Shown piece after piece: positions 49,566-58,176 of a stretch of DNA of 64,000 bases. Source of the stretch: Peristeroidobacter soli (GTDB taxonomy: Bacteria; Pseudomonadota; Gammaproteobacteria; Steroidobacterales; Steroidobacteraceae). The number at the start of each line of letters is the position of its first letter. Within the stretch, counting starts at the first letter, position 1. Both the position numbers and the translations under genes were made by a program. Below the pieces are notes generated by a model, which saw nothing but the letters and a program-made list of their open reading frames with translations, did not search any database and was not told where the DNA came from. The stretch spans positions 124,001 to 188,000 of the forward strand of contig NZ_RYEV01000008.1 of the NCBI RefSeq assembly GCF_004138485.1, in the 5' to 3' direction.

Positions 49566-50879
49566 ATGGACGATAGAGCAGAGCCCGCTCGATCGACGGA
49601 AAGTGTGGCACGTCGCCGCGCTGAATCGCAGGCACGGACGCGGCGTTACGTCAGCCGCATCACGCGCAATACGCTGGCCGTGATCATGGCCGGCGGGCGT
49701 GGCGAGCGCCTGAAGCATCTCACCGACTTCCGCTGCAAGCCGGCCACGCCGTTCGGCGGCAAGTTCCGCATCATCGACTTCGTGCTGTCGAACTGCGTGA
49801 ATTCCGGCATCCGCCGTATCCAGGTGATGACCCAGTACAAATCGCATTCGCTGATTCAGCACATCCAGCGCGGCTGGGGCTACCTGCGCGGCGAGTTCGG
49901 CGAGTTCGTCGAAATCATCCCGGCGCAGCAGCAGATGGGCGATTCGTGGTACCGCGGCACCGCCGACTCGTTGTACCAGAACCTGCAGATCATCAAGCTG
50001 CACAACCCCAAGCACATCCTGGTGCTGGCCGGCGATCACATCTACAAGATGGACTACGGCGTCATGCTGGCATCGCATGTGGCGAAGCGCGCCGATATCA
50101 CGGTCGGCGTGGTCGAAGTGCCGCGCGAGCAGGCGACCGCGTTCGGCGTGATGAGCGTCGATCCGGAATACCGGATCACCAAGTTCTCCGAAAAGCCCAG
50201 GGAGCCGGAGGGCATTCCGGGGCGCGAGCACATGGCGCTCGGCTCCATGGGCATCTATGTGTTCAAGGCCAGCCTGTTGTATCGATTGCTCGAGGAGCAG
50301 GCCCAACGTCCGGGCACGTCCCACGACTTCGGCAAGAACATCATTCCCACCGCGCTCCATACTCACAAAGTGATCGCGTATCCATTCACGGACAACGAGA
50401 CGCGCGTTCAGCATTACTGGCGCGATGTCGGCACCGTGGATGCTTTCTATGACGCCAACATGGAGCTGATCCACGTCAACCCCGAGCTGAATATCTACGA
50501 CGAGCAGTGGCCGATCTGGACCTATCAGCGCCAGTATCCACCCGCGAAGTTCGTACTCGACGAGCCGGGGCGCCAGGGCATGGCGGTGAACTCCATGGTG
50601 TCCGGCGGCTGCATCATCTCCGGCGCCACGGTGAATCAATCGTTGTTGTTCTCGAACGTACGCATCGACGAACGCAGCTACATCGAGCGTGCGGTGATCT
50701 TCCCCGACGTGAAGATCGGCGCCGGCTGTGTCATCAAGCGGGCCATCGTCGACACCGGCGGCGTGGTGCCTCCCGGTACCCAGATCGGCGTCAATCGCGA
50801 GGAGGATGCCCGCCGGTTCTATATGAGCGAGCAAGGCGTCGCGCTGGTGACGCGGGATATGCTGGCGCGGTTGGGGTGA
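49566..50879 (+). CDS. glgC: Glucose-1-phosphate adenylyltransferase
   Basis: VIMAGGRGERLKHLTDFRCKPATPFGGKFRIIDFVLSNCVNSG; GTADSLYQNLQII; VLAGDHIYKMDY. Confidence 0.95.
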   Translation: MDDRAEPARSTESVARRRAESQARTRRYVSRITRNTLAVIMAGGRGERLKHLTDFRCKPATPFGGKFRIIDFVLSNCVNSGIRRIQVMTQYKSHSLIQHIQRGWGYLRGEFGEFVEIIPAQQQMGDSWYRGTADSLYQNLQIIKLHNPKHILVLAGDHIYKMDYGVMLASHVAKRADITVGVVEVPREQATAFGVMSVDPEYRITKFSEKPREPEGIPGREHMALGSMGIYVFKASLLYRLLEEQAQRPGTSHDFGKNIIPTALHTHKVIAYPFTDNETRVQHYWRDVGTVDAFYDANMELIHVNPELNIYDEQWPIWTYQRQYPPAKFVLDEPGRQGMAVNSMVSGGCIISGATVNQSLLFSNVRIDERSYIERAVIFPDVKIGAGCVIKRAIVDTGGVVPPGTQIGVNREEDARRFYMSEQGVALVTRDMLARLG

Positions 50880-50946
50880 GGGTCTGCGTCACATAATCCG
50901 GGCGCCGGCGTCTGCTATTCTTCGGCCCTTCTTTCTGGGGGCTCAA

Positions 50947-51423
50947 ATGAACAAGCTGGTCGCCCGTTGCTTGCTGATTCTCGCGCTGGCCGTCGGCATC
51001 AACGGCTGTAGCGCCCTGCGCCCCGACCTGAAGGCACCGCGGCTCGCGCTGATCGCCGTGGCGATGACCTCGGGCGACGTTTTCAATCAGCAGTTCCTGA
51101 TCCGTATGAACGTCGAGAACCCGAACGATCGCGACCTGCCGATCAAGGGCCTGGACTACAAGGTGTTCCTGGAAGGCGACGGTTTTGCCGAGGGCAAGTT
51201 GAACAAGCCGTTCGTGATACCGGCCAACGGCGAGATCGACTTCGACATGACGGTGAAGACCAACTTCGTCAGCGGCGTCGGCCGCCTGCTGTCCCGGCTG
51301 AACGGTCGCACTCAGGTGAATTACTCGATCGAGGGCGATCTGCTGACCGACATCCGGTTCCTGAAGAAGATTCCGTTCGAGGAGACCGGCAGCGTCAATC
51401 TGGCGACCATGCGCCCGAACTAG
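50947..51423 (+). CDS. LEA14-like (LEA type 2) lipoprotein
   Basis: Lipobox GINGC; MNVENPNDRDLPIKGLDYKVFLEGDGFAEG. Confidence 0.8.
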   Translation: MNKLVARCLLILALAVGINGCSALRPDLKAPRLALIAVAMTSGDVFNQQFLIRMNVENPNDRDLPIKGLDYKVFLEGDGFAEGKLNKPFVIPANGEIDFDMTVKTNFVSGVGRLLSRLNGRTQVNYSIEGDLLTDIRFLKKIPFEETGSVNLATMRPN

Positions 51424-51709
51424 GGCCTGTTAACACTCATTGGATGGGCTGCGACGAGCTATTGCGGTTCAGGGCTAGGCGCGACGACCGCCGTGTACTC
51501 TCCGTACATAAGGGAGGAGTAACGACGGCCTGAACCGCAATAGCTCGTCCCATCTAAGGATATTTATTCATTAAATGGGTTGCGCCTCGAATCGCCCACA
51601 GCTGCGTTACAAAGCTTGCCCATATCGACATATGGGCTGCGCTTTGTGCCTTGCTGCAGGCGATTGGAGGCGCAACGCAGCCCATCCAATGAGTGTTAAC
51701 AGGCCCTAG
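51420..51709. mobile_element. MITE-like nested palindrome (282 bp, 51424-51705) flanked by CTAG direct repeats
   Basis: Perfect 35-nt terminal inverted repeat 51419-51453/51676-51710; internal 20-bp inverted repeat 51454-51473/51529-51548; internal hairpin 51580-51675. Confidence 0.8.
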
Positions 51710-53169
51710 TCCCACTTGCCGGTGAGCTCGCGATACAGCTTCACGTACTCGCCGGTCTGACGGTCCCAGGAGAAGTCCTGCGCCATGCCGTTGCGCATGA
51801 GCTGGGTCCAGCCGTCCTGATCCTTGAAGAAGTCGAGCGCGGTGTGAATGGCCCACTCTACCGCCGGCACATCGAAATCGTTGAACACGATGCCCGTGCC
51901 CTGGCGCGTCGCCGGGTCCCACATCTGCACCGAGTCCGCCAGGCCGCCGGTGCGCCGGACGATCGGCGCGGTGCCGTACTTCAGGCTATACATTTGGTTG
52001 AGCCCGCAGGGCTCGTACTGCGACGGCATCAGGAACATGTCGCTCGCCGCTTCGATCAGGTGTGACAGTTCTTCGCTGTAGCCGCGATGGAACACCACGC
52101 GATCGGGGAAGCGCTGTTGCAGCTGAACGAAGAAGTTCTCGTAATGCGCCTCACCGCTGCCGAGCGCGACCAGGCTCAGGTCGCGCGTCTCGAGAATGTA
52201 GGGCAACGAGTCGAACAGCAGATCGAAACCCTTCTGCACCGTCATGCGAGAGACCACGCCCATCATCGGCGTGCTGTCGCTGACGGAAAGATTCATCCAG
52301 TCGAGCAACGAGCGCTTGGTGGCGCGCTTGCCCGACAGATCCTCGGGCGAGAAGTGATGTTTCAAATAGCGGTCGGTGCCGGGATTCCACTCGCTGTAGT
52401 CGACGCCATTCAAGATGCCGACGACGCCGTCGGCGCGTGAACGCAGTACACCGTCGAGACCGTGACCGCCGATCGGCGTGCAAATCTCCTTTGCATACGT
52501 CGGGCTCACTGTCGTGACCCGATGCGCGTGACGCACGCCTTCGCGCAGCCAGTTGAAAGGCCCGCCGGCCAATGTTTCGGGCGCGACCAGATAATTCACA
52601 TCGCCGCCGACGTCGTAGGTCGTGCCGGCCGGGAAAATGCCTTGATAGCCGATGTTATGAATCGACAGCACCGAGCGGGTTGCCGAGAACAGGCTGTCCC
52701 ACGCATACACGCTCTTGAGCATCATCGGCATGAGCGCGGTGTGCCAGTCGTTACAGTGCAGGATGTCCGGCGCGAACTGCATGCGCTGGCAGGCGTCGAG
52801 CGTCGCTCGTTGCAACACCAGGAAACGCAGATGCTCATCCGGGCTCAGCGTATAGATCGAGGGCCGATCGTAAACTTCCGGACAGTGCACCAGATACAGA
52901 GGCACGGTGGAGTTCGGCAGCCGGGATTCGAGAATCGTGAATGTATAGCGATGCGCACCCAGCGACAGCGACACGTCGCGCGCGGCCGCCATCGGAGGCG
53001 CGTCTTGTAACGCGCCGTGGCTCATGCCCGAGTACAGCGGCATGAACACACGCACGTCGTGACCCAACGCATGCAGATGACGCGGCAGGACGCCGGCGAC
53101 GTCGGCGAGCCCGCCGGTCTTGGCCAGCGGCGCGATTTCGGAGGCGACGAAACAGATCTTCAGCGGCAT
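51706..53169 (-). CDS. glgA: Glycogen synthase
   Basis: ICFVASEIAPLAKTGGLADVAGVLPR; HCNDWHTALMP; SQYEPCGLNQMYSLKYGTAPIVRRTGGLADSV. Confidence 0.96.
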   Translation of the reverse strand: MPLKICFVASEIAPLAKTGGLADVAGVLPRHLHALGHDVRVFMPLYSGMSHGALQDAPPMAAARDVSLSLGAHRYTFTILESRLPNSTVPLYLVHCPEVYDRPSIYTLSPDEHLRFLVLQRATLDACQRMQFAPDILHCNDWHTALMPMMLKSVYAWDSLFSATRSVLSIHNIGYQGIFPAGTTYDVGGDVNYLVAPETLAGGPFNWLREGVRHAHRVTTVSPTYAKEICTPIGGHGLDGVLRSRADGVVGILNGVDYSEWNPGTDRYLKHHFSPEDLSGKRATKRSLLDWMNLSVSDSTPMMGVVSRMTVQKGFDLLFDSLPYILETRDLSLVALGSGEAHYENFFVQLQQRFPDRVVFHRGYSEELSHLIEAASDMFLMPSQYEPCGLNQMYSLKYGTAPIVRRTGGLADSVQMWDPATRQGTGIVFNDFDVPAVEWAIHTALDFFKDQDGWTQLMRNGMAQDFSWDRQTGEYVKLYRELTGKWD

Positions 53170-53172
53170 GCG

Positions 53173-53718
53173 TCAGGACTTGTCGGCGTCGCTATCGGGC
53201 GCTTTGCCACCGGTCTTGCCCTTCGAGGTGTTGGTGGTGGGCGGAGTGTCGCGGCTCGGTTCGCGAGGCGGTGCGAATGTCGACAGCAACGTCTCCTGCA
53301 TCTTGGCCCACAGTTCCAGGTTCTGTCGAGCGAGCTCGGCGAGCGGATTCGGCGCGCCGCTTGCCGGGCCCATGGTCCGGTTCAACTGCTGCTGCATGAC
53401 TTCCTGTTGACGGATGAATGTCTCGACGCTCTTCTCCAGATAGCTGCTGAAGTAGCTCTGCATCGAGTTGCCATAAAACCGGATCATGGATTCGAGCAAT
53501 GACGTCGAAAGGATGGGGCGGCCGAATTGTTCCTGGTCCGCGATCACCTGCAGCAGCACGAGGCGCGTGATGTCCTCATTGCTTTTGTCCTCGATCACCT
53601 TGACGCGCGTACCGGCGATCACCATGTCGCGGATGTCGTCGATCGTGATATGACGACTCTGCGCGGCGTCGTACAGGCGCCGGTTCGCATATTTTTTGAT
53701 CAGTCGTTCTTCGCTCAT
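53173..53718 (-). CDS. phaR: Polyhydroxyalkanoate synthesis repressor PhaR
   Basis: IKKYANRRLYDAAQSRHITIDDIRDMVIAGTRVKVIEDKSNEDITRLVLLQV. Confidence 0.93.
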   Translation of the reverse strand: MSEERLIKKYANRRLYDAAQSRHITIDDIRDMVIAGTRVKVIEDKSNEDITRLVLLQVIADQEQFGRPILSTSLLESMIRFYGNSMQSYFSSYLEKSVETFIRQQEVMQQQLNRTMGPASGAPNPLAELARQNLELWAKMQETLLSTFAPPREPSRDTPPTTNTSKGKTGGKAPDSDADKS

Positions 53719-53874
53719 GCTCAGCTCGACAGGCTCATCGCGCGCTCCGGCATGGGATGGAGGCCGGCTACTGTAGCGACGTGCATTTGGCGGTGCAACA
53801 GACTATGCACCAAGGCGGGCAATCCACGCCGAGACCATTGATAATGCCCTGTCGACGAATGGCGGGAAGCGGCA

Positions 53875-54696
53875 ATGACCGAGTCGAAAAACGACGGATC
53901 CGACTGGATCCAGGCCTGGATCCAGCAACAGCGCGAGCAATTGCGCCGTGCCGGCATGCCCGGCGCGGATGCAGCAAGCGGCGAAAAATCCGCGGGCGGT
54001 CCGGATCAATACCGCGATCTCGGCATGCGCTGGCTGGAAGCGGGTCAAGCCTATTTGCAGGGATGGCAGCAGTTCGCGCAACGAAGCGCCGGTGGTTCCG
54101 CTGCTGGCGAGACGCCGCTGAAGTTCGGTGAGGAGATGCTCAACGCGTGGCAAGGCACGTGGGCCGGCGCCGCCTCGGCGGGCGAAGGTGCCACTCGTCA
54201 ATTTGCCGACCTGATCTCACGCTTGCCCGCGCTGGGTCTGGCGCGCGAGCAGACCGAAGCATGGCGTGAGCTGCTGGCTGCGCAAGCCGAGTATCAACAC
54301 CTGGAGCAAGAGCTGCGCACGGTGTGGGCCAAGGTGCAGACCGAAGCATTGGTCATGGTGGAGGCGGCGATCCGCGAGCGTCGCGCGAAGCAAGACGCCA
54401 TGCCTGGCATCGAGGACTATCGCGAGCTGTACAACTTGTGGGTGGAGTGCGGCGAGAAAGTGTTCGCGCAGGTGGCGCACAGCGAGTCGTACTGCAAACT
54501 GCAGGCGCAGCTCGGCAATGCGGCCATTCGTTTGAAGTTGCGTCAGCAGGCCGTGCTGGAACGCGCGTTGAAACATTTCGATTTGCCGACGCGCTCCGAG
54601 TTGAACACGGTCCACAAGCAGATGCGCGAGTTGCGCGAGCGGGTCGCCACGCTGGAAGCGCAATTGGCCGCGGCGCGTGGGGAGGAACGATCATGA
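53875..54696 (+). CDS. phaE: Class III PHA synthase subunit PhaE
   Basis: PhaE-like coiled region; directly upstream of and overlapping phaC. Confidence 0.85.
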   Translation: MTESKNDGSDWIQAWIQQQREQLRRAGMPGADAASGEKSAGGPDQYRDLGMRWLEAGQAYLQGWQQFAQRSAGGSAAGETPLKFGEEMLNAWQGTWAGAASAGEGATRQFADLISRLPALGLAREQTEAWRELLAAQAEYQHLEQELRTVWAKVQTEALVMVEAAIRERRAKQDAMPGIEDYRELYNLWVECGEKVFAQVAHSESYCKLQAQLGNAAIRLKLRQQAVLERALKHFDLPTRSELNTVHKQMRELRERVATLEAQLAAARGEERS

Positions 54697-55787
54697 GCGA
54701 GTCCACGCCAGGCTCGGCGGAGCTTGCGGCTGTCACCAACGATTTCATGCGGCGCATGTCGCAAGGCCTCGCAGCGCTCGCGAACGCCGGTGATGTGACC
54801 ATTGGCAGCTCCGCCAAAGACGCGGTCTTCACTGAAGACAAAGTCACGTTGTATCGCTATCGGCCCTCGGAAGTGGTGGCGCCCGAGAATCGGGTGCGCA
54901 CACCGCTGCTGATCAGCTACGCACTGGTCAACCGGCCGTACATGATGGATCTGCAGACCGATCGCTCGCTGATCCGCGGTCTGTTGCAGCGAGGTGTCGA
55001 TGTCTATCTCATCGACTGGGGTTACCCCGACGGCGCCGATCGCTATCTGGCGCTGGAAGACTATGTGTTGCGCTATCTGCCGCACTGTGTGGATTTCGTG
55101 CGCCAGGCCAGCCAGCAGGATCGAATCAATCTGCTCGGGGTCTGTCAGGGCGGCACCATGACATTGTGTTACGCGGCGTTGCATCCGCAGCGGCTGCGCA
55201 ATCTGATCACGATGGTGACGCCGGTGGATTTTCACACGCCGGAGAATCTGCTGACCAAGTGGGCGAAACACGTGGACGTCGACGCGCTGGTCGCGGCCAC
55301 CGGCAATGTTTCGGGCGACGCGCTCAATGCGTTGTTCGTGAGCCTGATGCCGTTCCGGCTCAACAGTCAGAAGTATGTCGACCTGTTGCATCAGCTCAAC
55401 GATCCCGACACCAGTGGCGCTGCGCTGGAGAATTTCCTGCGCATGGAGAAATGGATCTTCGACAGTCCGGATCAGGCCGGCGAAATGTTCCGGCAGTTTC
55501 TGACCCTGTTCGTCAAACAGAACCGGCTCAAGGACGGCACGCTGGAAGTGGGCGGCCGCAAGGTGGATCTGAAACAGATCACCATGCCGCTGCTGAACAT
55601 CTACGCCATGCAGGATCACCTGGTGCCGCCGTCCGCCAGCAAGCCGCTGGGCGAGCTGACCGGCAGTTCCGACTACAGCACGCACGAGTTCCAAGGCGGT
55701 CACATCGGCATTTATGTGAGCGGCACCGCGCAGCGACAGATACCGGACAGGATTGCCGGCTGGCTGCGCGAGCGGGACCGCTCTTAG
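54693..55787 (+). CDS. phaC: Class III poly(R)-hydroxyalkanoate synthase subunit PhaC
   Basis: NLLGVCQGGTMTLCYAALHP lipase-like box; YLIDWGYPDGADRYLALEDYV; GGHIGIYVS. Confidence 0.94.
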   Translation: MSESTPGSAELAAVTNDFMRRMSQGLAALANAGDVTIGSSAKDAVFTEDKVTLYRYRPSEVVAPENRVRTPLLISYALVNRPYMMDLQTDRSLIRGLLQRGVDVYLIDWGYPDGADRYLALEDYVLRYLPHCVDFVRQASQQDRINLLGVCQGGTMTLCYAALHPQRLRNLITMVTPVDFHTPENLLTKWAKHVDVDALVAATGNVSGDALNALFVSLMPFRLNSQKYVDLLHQLNDPDTSGAALENFLRMEKWIFDSPDQAGEMFRQFLTLFVKQNRLKDGTLEVGGRKVDLKQITMPLLNIYAMQDHLVPPSASKPLGELTGSSDYSTHEFQGGHIGIYVSGTAQRQIPDRIAGWLRERDRS

Positions 55788-55900
55788 ACGGACCCGCGTC
55801 ATCTCCAAAGTAAGAGAATCGTCACATGCCAAAGGGTTGTTGACGCCGTTTCGGCTGGCGCGCAATCTGCCGCTCCTCCCCAATACCAAGTAGCTCCGTC

Positions 55901-56848
55901 ATGATCTACGACAACATTCTCGGCACCATCGGCCGTACCCCCATCGTCAAAATCAACCGCCTCGCGCCGGCGAACGTCACGCTGTACGCCAAGTGCGAGT
56001 TCTTCAATCCGATGTCGTCGGTCAAGGATCGTCTGGCCATTGCCATCATCGAGGACGCGGAGCGTCGGGGTACGTTGCAGGCGGGCCAGACCGTGGTCGA
56101 AGCCACCTCGGGCAACACCGGCATCGCGCTGGCGATGGTGTGCGCCGCCAAGGGGTATCCGTTCGTCGCGGTCATGGCCGAGACGTTCTCGGTGGAGCGT
56201 CGCAAGATCATGCGGCTGCTCGGCGCCAAGGTCATTCTCACGCCGGCCGCCGAGCGCGGCTCGGGCATGGTGCGCAAGGCGAAGGAGCTGGCCGAGAAGC
56301 ACGGCTGGTTCCTGGCCCGCCAGTTCGAGAACCCGGCCAATCCCGACTATCACCGCAACACCACCGGCCCCGAGATCCTCAGCGACTTCGCCGGCCGCCG
56401 GTTGGATTTCTGGGTCACGGGCTGGGGCACGGGCGGCACGCTCACGGGCGCAGGCGAAATGATCAAGAAGGCGCGTCCCGACGTGCGCGTCATTGCGGCC
56501 GAGCCGGCGTCGGCGTCGCTGCTCGCCGGTGCCGAGTTCAAGCCTCACAAGATTCAGGGCTGGACGCCGGACTTCGTGCCGGGCGTGCTGAATCGCCAGG
56601 TCGCCGACGAGATCCTGACGGTCACCGATGACGAGGCCATTCAGACCTCGCGTCAGCTCGCGGCGAAGGAAGGCATTTTCTGCGGCATTTCCGCCGGCGG
56701 CACGATCGCGGCGGCATTGAAGGTGGCGCAGAAGGCGCCGCAGGGGTCGGTCATCCTGGCGATGCTGCCGGACACCGCCGAGCGCTATCTGTCGACCGCG
56801 CTGTTCGAGGGAATCCCCGACGCGTCGGACGCCGAGCCCACACTCTGA
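55901..56848 (+). CDS. cysK: Cysteine synthase (O-acetylserine sulfhydrylase)
   Basis: IGRTPIVKINRL; NPMSSVKDRLAIAII; VVEATSGNTGIALAMVCAAKGY; GTGGTLTGAGE. Confidence 0.93.
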   Translation: MIYDNILGTIGRTPIVKINRLAPANVTLYAKCEFFNPMSSVKDRLAIAIIEDAERRGTLQAGQTVVEATSGNTGIALAMVCAAKGYPFVAVMAETFSVERRKIMRLLGAKVILTPAAERGSGMVRKAKELAEKHGWFLARQFENPANPDYHRNTTGPEILSDFAGRRLDFWVTGWGTGGTLTGAGEMIKKARPDVRVIAAEPASASLLAGAEFKPHKIQGWTPDFVPGVLNRQVADEILTVTDDEAIQTSRQLAAKEGIFCGISAGGTIAAALKVAQKAPQGSVILAMLPDTAERYLSTALFEGIPDASDAEPTL

Positions 56849-57081
56849 TTTGTGCGTCCGAATCAGGCCTCCGCCACCGGTGGTGGCGGGGTCTGAAACA
56901 TTAATTTGACGTCAGCTGGAGCCCGCCCCGCGGTTCAAATTTCTGAATCGCGGGCGCGCGCCCTTCGTTTTGCGAATCTTTGCAACGTTTGCAATGAGTC
57001 GCTCGAATTTTCGCATGATCGTCGCGGAGACAAGCCGCACCGCAGCTGGGAGAATGGCTCGCTCTGCTGGCTGACAACTCC

Positions 57082-58176
57082 GTGGCGGATTTCGTGAATC
57101 GCAATAGCATCGTGGCGGTGGCGCTGGCCGTAGTGCTCGGCGCTGGCGCTTGGTATTACTTCGGACGCTCCGACTCCGGCTCGGGCCAGGCTCCCGGCGG
57201 CCGGCCGGCCGGTGCGCGTGAAGTGCCGGTTATGACGGCTCAACCCAAGCTCAAGGACTTCGCGCTCGAAGTCGAAGCGCTCGGTACCGTGCGTGCCAAG
57301 GAATCGGTCGACATCACCGCCAAGATCGCCGACCGCGTCACCGCGATCCGCTTCGAGGAAGGCAAGCAAGTCAGCAAGGGCGACGTGCTGGTCGAGCTCG
57401 ACAATGCCGAAGCGCTCGCCGATCTCGCCGCCGCCGAAGCCGCCGAGCGCGACAGCCGCAGCCAGTTCAAGCGCAGTCAGGAGCTGTTCCAGACCAAGGC
57501 TCTGTCCGAGGCGCAGCTCGATCAGCTCGAAGCCACCATGCTGTCGAATCAAGCCAAAGTGGCCGCGGCCCGCTCGCGCGTCAAGGATCGCCTCATCACC
57601 GCGCCGTTCAACGGTCGCGTCGGTCTGCGCAATGTGAGTCTGGGTGGATTGGTGAGCCCCGGCGGCGTCATCACCACGCTCGACGATCTGAGCATCGTGA
57701 AGCTCGATTTCGCCGTGCCCGAGTTGTTTCTTTCCAGCCTGAAGCCCGGCCTGACCGTCGAGGCGCAGAGCAACGCCTATCCGAACACGACCTTCAAAGG
57801 ACGCGTCGACAGCGTCGATACGCGCGTCGATCCCACCACGCGCGCTGTCGTCGTGCGCGCGCTGATCGACAACCGCGACGGCCGGCTGCGGCCCGGCATG
57901 TTCATGACGCTTCGTCTGGTGCGTTCCGAAGGCAAGGCGCTGATGCTGCCCGAAACGGCCATCGTGCCCGAGGACAGCAAGCACTTCGTCTTCATCGTCG
58001 CGGACGGCCGCGCTCAACAACGTGAAGTCACGATTGGCCGGCGCCGTCCGGGCGAAGTCGAGATCCTCAAGGGTGTGACCGACCAGGACATGGTGGTCAT
58101 CGACGGCACCTTGAACGTGCACAATGGCACGCCGGTGGTGTCGCGCTCCGAAGCTCAGCCTCAGGCCGCGTCATGA
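57082..58176 (+). CDS. RND efflux periplasmic adaptor subunit (GTG start)
   Basis: HlyD-like: EALGTVRAKESVDITAKIADRVTAIRFEEGKQVSKGDVLVELDN; APFNGRVGLRNVSLGGLVSPG. Confidence 0.92.
   Translation: MADFVNRNSIVAVALAVVLGAGAWYYFGRSDSGSGQAPGGRPAGAREVPVMTAQPKLKDFALEVEALGTVRAKESVDITAKIADRVTAIRFEEGKQVSKGDVLVELDNAEALADLAAAEAAERDSRSQFKRSQELFQTKALSEAQLDQLEATMLSNQAKVAAARSRVKDRLITAPFNGRVGLRNVSLGGLVSPGGVITTLDDLSIVKLDFAVPELFLSSLKPGLTVEAQSNAYPNTTFKGRVDSVDTRVDPTTRAVVVRALIDNRDGRLRPGMFMTLRLVRSEGKALMLPETAIVPEDSKHFVFIVADGRAQQREVTIGRRRPGEVEILKGVTDQDMVVIDGTLNVHNGTPVVSRSEAQPQAAS

Noticed and set aside
56871-56889. CCGCCACC-ggt-GGTGGCGG after cysK as a Rho-independent terminator
   Set aside because: Good stem but no T-tract; may be Rho-assisted or incidental
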